Shown one piece after another: positions 14,419 to 22,100 of a stretch of DNA of 24,452 bases. The notes below the pieces were generated by a model. The model made no database searches and was not told the DNA's origin. It saw only the letters and a program-made list of their open reading frames with translations. The position numbers and the translations under genes are program-made. The number at the start of each line of letters is the position of its first letter. The first letter of the stretch is position 1. The DNA is from an uncultured Bacilli bacterium (GTDB lineage Bacteria > Bacillota_I > Bacilli_A > RF39 > UBA660), in assembly GCA_934190785.1 (NCBI GenBank), contig CAKPTA010000013.1, forward strand, positions 1-24,452, read 5' to 3'.

Positions 14419-15342
14419 TTACTTAGTATCTTCTAACTCTTCTATATATAACTTTTCACCTTTTTTTAATTTAATATAATAAGTATCATCACCAGGACAT
14501 GTAAAAATTAATTTAAACCTATCATCTTCTGTTACATCATTATTATTATCAGGATATTTCAAACTATATAATTCTACCCAGTTAGAATTATGCTTTGAAG
14601 CTACATAACCTTGAAGTCCAAGAGATGTTTCAATATGATACCAAGTATAAATACCATCATCAGTACTATCTAATACCGTATAAACTTCGTTAAAATAAAC
14701 ATCTCCAATATCATCAGATAAAACCGTTGCTTTTGCTCTTATGTTTATTTTATCTACTAAAATATGAATTTGTTCTTTTGTATTATCAATTATATTACTT
14801 TGTTCTAAATAGGTAGTAAGAACTTCCCCAGAAGCATACTTTCTAGGATCAATATAATTTCCATTTCTATCTAAAATTTCTAAATGAACATGACTACCAT
14901 AAGTCGTATCACTTGTATTTTTACTAGAAAGAACAAGTCCTGTATTTCCTTGACGACCAATTACTACATTAGCGTCAACTATATCACCTACTTTAACTAA
15001 AATAGAATCAAGGTGAGCAAAACAAAATTGAAGCTTTTTATCACCATCATATGTTTCTATAAAAACTTGATTTCCACCTAATTCATCATATTTCATTCTA
15101 ACACTTTTACCAGTAATTGAAATACAATTATAATAATTTCCATCTCTCCATGCTGATTCATTTTTTAAAAAAGTATTATAATTTATACTATCCTCATGTG
15201 ATACAAATTTATCAATTATCCTAACGACCTTACCCTTACCATACATAACAACATTAGATAAATGATTCCCCGCATAATCTTCTGCTGTTTTATGACTAGA
15301 GAAACTATTTGTAACAACCCTATTACTGCCTAAATACATCAT
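14419..15342 (-). CDS. M23 metallo-endopeptidase with SH3b domain, endolysin-like, 307 aa
   Basis: This is a peptidoglycan endopeptidase of the lysostaphin/M23 fold. His17 and Asp22 (SSHKTAEDYAG), then His110 in CFAHLDSI, then His151 and His153 in YGSHVHLEI give the zinc site and catalytic His, with VKVGDIVDANVVIGRQGNTG between. The first motif has one residue more than the usual H-x3-D. A bacterial SH3 wall-binding domain follows at about 192-255 (VDKINIRAKATVLSDDIGDV to LQGYVASKHN). There is no signal peptide, so release needs a holin, and two holin-like genes lie directly upstream. Its ATG overlaps the upstream stop by 4 nt, with GAGGG as SD. It is most likely a phage-derived endolysin. 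Confidence 0.85.
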   Translation of the reverse strand: MMYLGSNRVVTNSFSSHKTAEDYAGNHLSNVVMYGKGKVVRIIDKFVSHEDSINYNTFLKNESAWRDGNYYNCISITGKSVRMKYDELGGNQVFIETYDGDKKLQFCFAHLDSILVKVGDIVDANVVIGRQGNTGLVLSSKNTSDTTYGSHVHLEILDRNGNYIDPRKYASGEVLTTYLEQSNIIDNTKEQIHILVDKINIRAKATVLSDDIGDVYFNEVYTVLDSTDDGIYTWYHIETSLGLQGYVASKHNSNWVELYSLKYPDNNNDVTEDDRFKLIFTCPGDDTYYIKLKKGEKLYIEELEDTK

Positions 15343-15692
15343 TTTATATCCCTCACAATTTCCTTATCTTTATCAAGAATAACTTTGTCAGATAAAGATG
15401 TAGGTGTATAATTAATTAAATTTTGTTTCTTTAAAGTTTGATAAATAGAAGATGCACCAATAAAACTAAATAAACCTACCCAAATTCCATCCTTTATGGT
15501 AAGATTATAAAATGTTGTGCCAAAAGGAATTCCGATTACAAAAGAACATATTAAATTTAATACCCATACTTGCCAAGATTTTTTCACAAATGATGATGTT
15601 TTAATCTTTTGAATTAAAGCCATTAAAATAACACTATATACCATACTTACTAAAAGAAGCTTAATAAGTAAATCTGAAAAAAAATTATCCAA
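15339..15692 (-). CDS. Holin-like membrane protein, three helices, 117 aa
   Basis: There are three hydrophobic segments: about 7-27, 42-60 and 70-90 (DGIWVGLFSFIGASSIYQTL). A charged cytoplasmic tail without further helices follows. This shape, and a place directly before an M23 endolysin with a 4-nt ATGA overlap, fit a phage holin or holin-associated protein. The start is TTG, chosen because a full GGAGGTGAT SD ends 3 nt upstream; the TAG stop of the preceding gene sits in that gap. The stop is TGA, which supports the standard code. The function rests mainly on topology and context. Confidence 0.7.
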   Translation of the reverse strand: MDNFFSDLLIKLLLVSMVYSVILMALIQKIKTSSFVKKSWQVWVLNLICSFVIGIPFGTTFYNLTIKDGIWVGLFSFIGASSIYQTLKKQNLINYTPTSLSDKVILDKDKEIVRDIK

Positions 15693-16022
15693 CTAATCAC
15701 CTCCCACAGAATTAGAAACAGGAAACTCTCTAAGTTCATCACACAACTTTTTTACTATACCATTCCCTCCTAAATTGGCATATTCAGTATATAATTCTTC
15801 AATAACTTGCTTTTCATAAATTGAAATAGTTCCTGTTTGTTTATATTCATAATACTTTCTAATAATTTCACCCTTAAGTAAACTCCTAACACCATTATGA
15901 ACAGACGCTATTACTTTTTTATATCTAACTAAAATCTTGTATAAATATGTAATAAAACTTACAATAATTCCAAAACCTATTCCAATCCAATATGTAACAA
16001 TAAAATTTAAAATACTACTCAT
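15693..16022 (-). CDS. Phage holin-like protein (one N-terminal helix, LGGNG motif), 109 aa
   Basis: One membrane helix at about 4-28 is followed by a basic amphipathic region and a C-terminal part. That part has SVHNGVRSLLKGEIIRKYYE, then YTEYANLGGNGIVKKLCDEL. The pattern 'hydrophobic anchor, then LLK..I...Y, then Y..LGGNG' is common in small holin-type proteins of Bacillota phages. The start is ATG at 16022 with AGGTGG 5 nt upstream; an in-frame GTG three codons earlier lies within the SD and is rejected. It is the first gene of the three-gene lysis cassette. Confidence 0.72.
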   Translation of the reverse strand: MSSILNFIVTYWIGIGFGIIVSFITYLYKILVRYKKVIASVHNGVRSLLKGEIIRKYYEYKQTGTISIYEKQVIEELYTEYANLGGNGIVKKLCDELREFPVSNSVGGD

Positions 16023-16128
16023 TCTTACCACCTACTTTGTTATATGAAAATAAAAAATACATCACTACTAAAAGAAACTATAAATTATTATTTTTATAAA
16101 ATTGAATATATTTATATAGGTGATCAAA

Positions 16129-17424
16129 TTGAAAAAAATAATAAAATATCTACTTATTTTATTATTAACTGTTGGATGTACAAAAAAAGATACAGTTAAA
16201 GATAAAATTAATACAATTATTGAAGAAAACAAAAATTTTGTCATTGGTATAAACTACCCCATAACAGGATATAAAAATTTAGATAATAAGCTAAAAGAAG
16301 ATATAAATGAAATACATCATAAATTCATAAAAGAATATGAAACAGATGAAGATGACTCATCAGAATTAAATATAGACTATACTTATGATATTGTAAATGA
16401 ACGATATATAAATATTTGTATTCATATATTTATAAATAATTCTAATCTAGCTCACCCTATAAATGAACTAAAAACATATGTATATGATATAAAAGAAAAA
16501 AATATTATAACTATTAAAAATATAATTGATGAAAATGAAATGGAAAAATTCGCATCTCTTGTAACAAATGAAATAATAAAAAATTACAATAAATGTATTT
16601 TATTAGATGAAATTAAAGGTAAAATAACTTCATCATATGAATCCTACCCACTATACACATTTGACGATACTAATATATCTATATACTTTAATCCCGCATA
16701 CGTTACTTCTTCATACTGCAATATAATTGAAGTTACTATTCCCTTATCAAAAATAAAAACAAAAATTAATATTAAAAAAGATACAAATGAAGTGAGCAAA
16801 CAAAATGTTGAAACAAAAAAATATGTTATCGATCCAAAAGAAAAAGTTATTGCCATAACATTTGATGATGGACCAAGTACATATACAAATGACATAATAG
16901 AATATTTGAATAAAGAAAATGCAAGAGCCACCTTCTTTATACTTGGAAATAAAGTATCAATTTATAAAGATACTATAAATAAGGCTCTAAAATATGGTAA
17001 TGAAATCGGAAACCATTCCTATAATCATAAATGGTTAACAAAACTAAGTATTGAAGAAATGCTACTGCAGATAGAAAAAACACAAGCTATTATCGAAGAA
17101 AACACTGGTTATACACCTGTATCATTTAGACCTACATACGGTTCTATTAATAATACAATGCGAAAAAATGTTAACTTAAATATAGTACTATGGACCGTAG
17201 ATACCATGGATTGGAAATATAAATCAGTTGATAAAATTGTATCTAGAGCAACATCTAAAGTTAAAGATGGAGATATTATTTTAATGCATGATACACATGA
17301 GAGAACATATAATGCCCTACTTAAAATAGTTCCTGAACTAAAACATCAAGGTTTTACCTTTGTAACCATAAGTGAATTAAAAGAAATTGAACTTTTAAGA
17401 AAAGAAATAAAAAAAGACAAATAA
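16129..17424 (+). CDS. PdaC-like lipoprotein polysaccharide deacetylase, 431 aa
   Basis: This is a cell-surface peptidoglycan or oligosaccharide N-deacetylase. A signal peptide ending LLLTVGC gives a probable lipobox with Cys17. Residues about 25-210 resemble the DUF4163/DUF3298 pair that precedes the catalytic domain in B. subtilis PdaC. The NodB domain (about 225-425) is complete: AITFDDGP with catalytic Asp246 and Asp247, zinc ligands His296 and His300 in GNHSYNH, SFRPTYGS, VLWTVDTMDW, and ILMHDTHE with the catalytic His. The start is TTG, because AGGTGAT ends 4 nt before it; the in-frame GTG three codons earlier overlaps that SD. A membrane-protein gene follows 18 nt later. Unlike its relative at 502-1350, all catalytic residues are present. 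Confidence 0.92.
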   Translation: MKKIIKYLLILLLTVGCTKKDTVKDKINTIIEENKNFVIGINYPITGYKNLDNKLKEDINEIHHKFIKEYETDEDDSSELNIDYTYDIVNERYINICIHIFINNSNLAHPINELKTYVYDIKEKNIITIKNIIDENEMEKFASLVTNEIIKNYNKCILLDEIKGKITSSYESYPLYTFDDTNISIYFNPAYVTSSYCNIIEVTIPLSKIKTKINIKKDTNEVSKQNVETKKYVIDPKEKVIAITFDDGPSTYTNDIIEYLNKENARATFFILGNKVSIYKDTINKALKYGNEIGNHSYNHKWLTKLSIEEMLLQIEKTQAIIEENTGYTPVSFRPTYGSINNTMRKNVNLNIVLWTVDTMDWKYKSVDKIVSRATSKVKDGDIILMHDTHERTYNALLKIVPELKHQGFTFVTISELKEIELLRKEIKKDK

Positions 17425-17442
17425 ATATATAGTAGGTGATTT

Positions 17443-17832
17443 ATGGATAAAGAAAAAGAAGTAAAATTATTAGACATACAACTTATTGCTACTATACTTT
17501 ATATTGTAAGCTTAATAATATCCATATCACTTACCATTAATGACAAACAAATAACAAAAAAAAAGAAAAGCATATTTACTAATAATCAAGCTAAAAACTT
17601 ATCTATTTTCAATAGAATATTCATCGTTGGATTAACTTTAACATTTCTCTATATAAGTTACCAAAATAGAGATATAGCAAAAAAAGAAAAGAAAAAAATA
17701 TGGCCTTTTGACCTTCAAATGTATGCATCAGAATTATCCCTTCTTGCTACAATAATAGTTTTATATGTAGTAATAGAAACATCAGGAGAACAGTACAGCA
17801 TTATCTCAGGTATTGAAAATCCATCACTATAA
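17443..17832 (+). CDS. Unrecognised three-helix membrane protein, 129 aa
   Basis: I recognise no family. Hydrophobic segments lie at about 10-30, 56-73 and 92-112. Between the first two is a very basic loop (KQITKKKKS), and a second basic patch (AKKEKKKIWP) precedes the third. By the positive-inside rule, these patches place both loops mainly in the cytoplasm or at the membrane surface. AGGTGAT lies just before the ATG. The gene is 18 nt after the deacetylase and probably on the same transcript, so an envelope role is likely, but nothing more can be said. Confidence 0.8.
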   Translation: MDKEKEVKLLDIQLIATILYIVSLIISISLTINDKQITKKKKSIFTNNQAKNLSIFNRIFIVGLTLTFLYISYQNRDIAKKEKKKIWPFDLQMYASELSLLATIIVLYVVIETSGEQYSIISGIENPSL

Positions 17833-17881
17833 TTACTTTATTTTTAAAGTCAATTAGTGTATGATACATATAGGTGATAAT

Positions 17882-18715
17882 ATGATAGTAAAAGAAGATA
17901 GTACCCTTTTAGAATACATTTTAAAATACATAGAACCAAATAGAAAAAAAGCAAAAACATATTTAACAAATAAACTAATCTACATAAACAATAAAAATAT
18001 AAGTAAATATAACTATACACTACATAAAGGAGATAGTATTGAATTAAGAAAATACGCCCACAAAAAAATAAATAATAACATTCAAATTATATATGAAGAT
18101 AAAGACATTATTGTTGTAAATAAAAGTTCTGGCATTCTAACTATTTCAACAGAAAAAGAAAAAGAGAATACTCTATATGCATATATGAGTAATTATGTAA
18201 AACATATAAATCCTAAAAACAAAATCTTTATTATTCATAGACTAGATAGAGATACATCAGGTATTATTATGTTTGCAAGAAGCGAAAAAGTAAAAAAACT
18301 ATATCAAGAAAACTGGAATAACATCGTAAAATATCGCGGATATACTGCTATTATAGAAGGAAACTTAGATAAAAAAGAACAAACAATTAAACTCAACCTA
18401 AAAGAAAATAAAAATCTAAAAACATACGTTGCAAAAGATGGAATAGAAGCAATTACAAAATACAAAGTTATAAAAGAAAATAATAAATACAGCCTACTAG
18501 ATATAGAAATAAAAACAGGAAGAAAAAACCAAATAAGAGCAACAATGGAATACCTACATCATCCAATTATCGGTGATAAAAAATATTCATCAACAATAAA
18601 TCCAATTGGCAGACTTGCCCTACACGCCAATAAATTAGTCATTATAAATCCTATTACTAATAAAGAAATGATATTTAAAACTAACAATCCAACATCATTT
18701 AAAAAAATAATATAA
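17882..18715 (+). CDS. RluA-family pseudouridine synthase, 277 aa
   Basis: The enzyme isomerises uridine to pseudouridine in rRNA or tRNA. An S4-like RNA-binding segment spans about 8-58 (EYILKYIEPNRKKAKTYLTN and HKGDSIEL). The catalytic domain carries IIYEDKDIIVVNKSSGIL, the signature HRLDRDTSGIIMFA with catalytic Asp122, and ETGRKNQIRA-type sequence (KTGRKNQIRATMEYL), then HPIIGDKKY and LALHA. The ATG at 17882 is chosen because AGGTGAT lies 3 nt upstream; an ATG seven codons earlier would read through that SD. A possible -10 TATGAT lies at 17860-17865. Which uridine it modifies cannot be told from sequence. It ends at a strong bidirectional terminator. Confidence 0.95.
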   Translation: MIVKEDSTLLEYILKYIEPNRKKAKTYLTNKLIYINNKNISKYNYTLHKGDSIELRKYAHKKINNNIQIIYEDKDIIVVNKSSGILTISTEKEKENTLYAYMSNYVKHINPKNKIFIIHRLDRDTSGIIMFARSEKVKKLYQENWNNIVKYRGYTAIIEGNLDKKEQTIKLNLKENKNLKTYVAKDGIEAITKYKVIKENNKYSLLDIEIKTGRKNQIRATMEYLHHPIIGDKKYSSTINPIGRLALHANKLVIINPITNKEMIFKTNNPTSFKKII

Positions 18716-18742
18716 AAAAATCAAGGAAATCCTTGATTTTTT
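18715..18742. terminator. Bidirectional terminator between the RluA-family gene and the lipoprotein gene
   Basis: A 10-bp perfect stem AAAATCAAGG/CCTTGATTTT has an AAAT loop and A- and T-runs on the two sides. It ends transcription of both the plus-strand and the minus-strand gene. Confidence 0.9.
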
Positions 18743-18745
18743 TAC

Positions 18746-19162
18746 TTATTTCTTTACAGAATACTCGATTGAAGAAGCATTTGATAGATCAATATCTATT
18801 GAACTATTAATTGTTCTTGTTTCACCATTCTTAATTACATCTCCAACATACCCTGGAATAGTTGTAATCACTTCTCCATCTTTATTTTTTATTGTAATTG
18901 TAAATTCTTCTAATGTATAATCTGATCCTGTTGAATTACTTACTTCTGTAATTAATGTTGATACACCATTTGTTGTTGTTAATGATGTATTTGTAAATGT
19001 TAATCCTTCAAATGTTTGATCTTTTATTACATTCTCTTCTGTATTTACTTTTACATCATCTTTTGTATTATTTTTTTTGTTATCTTTCTTTGTACACCCG
19101 CATCCTGTTACTAGTGTAGCCACTAGTAACAATGCAAGTAAACCTTTTATTTGTTTCTTCAT
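18746..19162 (-). CDS. Small lipoprotein with a FxLYD-like beta domain, 138 aa
   Basis: The signal peptide MKKQIKGLLALLLVATLVTGC ends in a clear lipobox (LVTGC), so the protein should be lipid-anchored on the outer face of the membrane. An Asn/Lys/Asp-rich linker follows (about 24-50). The C-terminal domain (about 50-138) has FEGLTFTNTSLTTTNGVSTL, then EVSNSTGSDYTLEEFTITIKNKDGEV and NGETRTINSSIDIDLSNASSIEY. This pattern is that of FxLYD-type beta-sandwich domains. AAAGGAAA precedes the ATG. The giant repeat gene ends only 18 nt upstream on the same strand with no terminator between, so they are probably cotranscribed. The function is unknown; anchoring or assembly of the giant protein is a guess. 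Confidence 0.85.
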   Translation of the reverse strand: MKKQIKGLLALLLVATLVTGCGCTKKDNKKNNTKDDVKVNTEENVIKDQTFEGLTFTNTSLTTTNGVSTLITEVSNSTGSDYTLEEFTITIKNKDGEVITTIPGYVGDVIKNGETRTINSSIDIDLSNASSIEYSVKK

Positions 19163-19180
19163 ATTTTATTTCCTTTCTTA

Positions 19181-22100
19181 TTATTTATATAATTTGAAAT
19201 CACTAAATCCGTATGAACCTGTATCACTATCATATGCATGATAATATAAACTACAATTTTTTACTCCAGGAGTAGAAAATACAAATGTTCTTCGTCCTGA
19301 TTCATTTGGATTAACTCGTATACTATTTGAACCATCACAACTCATTGTATAATATACATGTTGATATCTATTATCATAGGCAAATGACATAAAATATTCT
19401 TTAGCTCCTCTATCAGGAATGTTAAATGACCAATAATCAGTATATTCATATCCCCACGAAAGTGTCTCACTAGAATAATCAGGATAATATGGAACTAAAG
19501 CCTCATAATTAATTCCAGCTGATGCTATTTCACTTCTACCCCAACCACTATCAGAGTTTTTATTTGAAGAACTAGGTACTAAATCAAGATAATATGTTCC
19601 AGATGTGGCATTGTAGTAAGAAAAATCGCTAAGTGAATTATAAATTATATTAACTGATGCTGCAGTTTTTGCATTTCCTGTTACACAGTTAGAAGCCGAC
19701 GAAACTTTATTATATGCACATATTTTATAATAGTATGTTGTATTTGAAGCTAATCCTGTCATAGTACATCCATTAGCACTAACACTTGTAGCAGATAAAT
19801 TATATTTACCATTAGTAGTTGAGTAATTACATGTTACACTACCAACGCCACTATAGTCTTGAGTAATATAAGTTTGAAGTCTAATGCTATCTGTATCAGG
19901 ATTTATATCTGATACTACTACATCAGGACGAGTACTATCCAATTTTGATATAGTAGCAGTTGTTGAAGCTGAAGTTTCCCCATCGCTTGCAACGACATAC
20001 AAATTTGAAGTAGTTGTTTTAGTAACACCATATATATATATACCATTAGGATTTGATGTAAATCTATACCATACATTAGCTGTTAACTCGTCTGTTCTAG
20101 TACTTGTACATGTACCTGGTGAATTACCACTTCCACATGTTGCATCAGCAAAGCCATATGTTGCTGACCCACCAGATACTGTGGACTTTACATAATAATA
20201 TTTGACAGTACCAGTAGACGAGAAATAAACAGTTGTAGAATCACACCATCCATTATAACAATTTCCATTAGAAATTTTACTAATACTTACTGATATTGGA
20301 TTTTGTGTTCTAATTGTCGTAACTGCTGATTCAGTATATCCATTACCAGCATTATCTTTAGCTCTTGTCTTAACATAGTATGTTGTTCCACTAGAAAGAT
20401 TTGAGAATACATTGCTATTTTGCCATGTATATGATGAATTATTTGTACTTATTCCATATTGTAATGACGCTATTCCACTTAATGCATCTGTTTGTTTATT
20501 TGTTACTGTTATACCATTTGTTGTTGATGTAGCTCCAGGCGCTGTTGTTGTTGGCGATACTGTATCTACTTTGAAATAATATGCACTACTCCATTTACTA
20601 ACATTTCCTGTATTATCTACTGCTCTTATACAGAATTTATAATTTGTTCCTGAACCATATGTATATCCATTTGTTGATAATGTTCCACTTACACTACCTG
20701 TACAATTTGTTGAAAATTCATATCTATTTACTCCTGCTGGACCATTATCTGTTGCACTAAAGCTTCCCCACCACATTACTGTATTATGCCACTTATCGGT
20801 TGTAGCATCACTTATTACTGTTCCTGATGAGTTATTTTGTCTTACTGTCGATGTTGGTACATTTGGAGCTGAATTATCTATTCTTACTGTAAATACATCA
20901 CTATTGTCACTTATGTTTCCAGCAGTATCTACTGCTCTTACATAGAAATTCCATGATCCACTCCAACTTATTCGATATGATAATTGGTTCTTTCCATTTG
21001 TATAACTTGCTCCCCATCCAGAAAGCGTTGATATATCATTACTCCATCCTGTCTTTCCATCATGTGAATATTGATAATATGATACTCCACTTGCTGAATC
21101 ACTTGAACTAACTATATGCCATACATCTTGATTTGTCCATGTTCCGCTTGTATAACTACTTCCAGATGTATTTCCTAATTTTAAACTTACAGTTGGTTTT
21201 GCTGGTTTTGTTCTATCTATCGTTGTTATTGTTTGTGTATTACTTCCTGCTTTTACATTTGTTCCATCTGTTAACCTGCAATATACATATGTTGGCGTTG
21301 TTGTATTTGCTTCCCAGTTAATTGTCACCGCATTTGAATAATTTGTCCATCCTACTTTTTCTGTTGTTCCTGACACGATTCTATATTGTAGCGTTCCATT
21401 TCCTGTTTTCGAAGCAGTTACTGTTTTACTTTGTGTCCATCCACTTTGACTTGGTGTATCCACACTACATGTTCCGAGTGGCACTAATGTTACGTTTGTT
21501 GCTGCACTATTTTTATATCCTGTTGTTGAGCCATTTCCATACGTTCCATTTCCGACTGATACCATGATTGGATATGTTCCACTTGATAGCCCACTAAATG
21601 TATATGTATTACTTGTTTGTGCTGCTGTCCATGTTTTTCCACTATCTTTACTGAACCAATATTTACTTATTCCTGACTCACTATCTGTTCCACTTGCTTT
21701 TACAGTTATGCTATTTGTAGTTGTACTATATGTGAAACTTGCTGCAGTTGGAGCTGTTGTGTCTATTGTTGTTATTCTTTTTGTCGTTCCTGTATATGTA
21801 TTTTTTCCATCTGTTACTCTACAATAAATATCTGTTGGAGTTGTTGCGTTTGCCGCCCAATTTATTGTTGTGGCACTTGAATAATTTGTCCATCCTACTT
21901 TTTCTGTTGTTCCTGACACTATTCTATATTGTAGTGTTCCATTTCCTGTCTTTGTTATCGTTGCTGTCTTACTTATTGTCCATTTACCATCATCTGTTAC
22001 ACTTATACTACATGTTCCTAATGATTGTGTTATTGCCGTTGTTGCAGCTGACTCTGTAAGTCCATTACCTGCTATATCATTTACCCTTGTCTTAACATAA

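Noticed and set aside
502..15692. Use of the Mycoplasma code (TGA as Trp)
   Set aside because: TGA ends the genes at 502 and 15339 at sensible lengths, and Trp is encoded by TGG throughout.
14400..16030. A complete prophage or prophage remnant
   Set aside because: Only lysis genes are present; no structural, integrase or regulator genes and no flanking direct repeat was noticed.
16023..16128. Divergent promoters for the lysis cassette and the deacetylase
   Set aside because: AT-rich -10-like hexamers occur on both strands, but no convincing -35 at proper spacing could be found.
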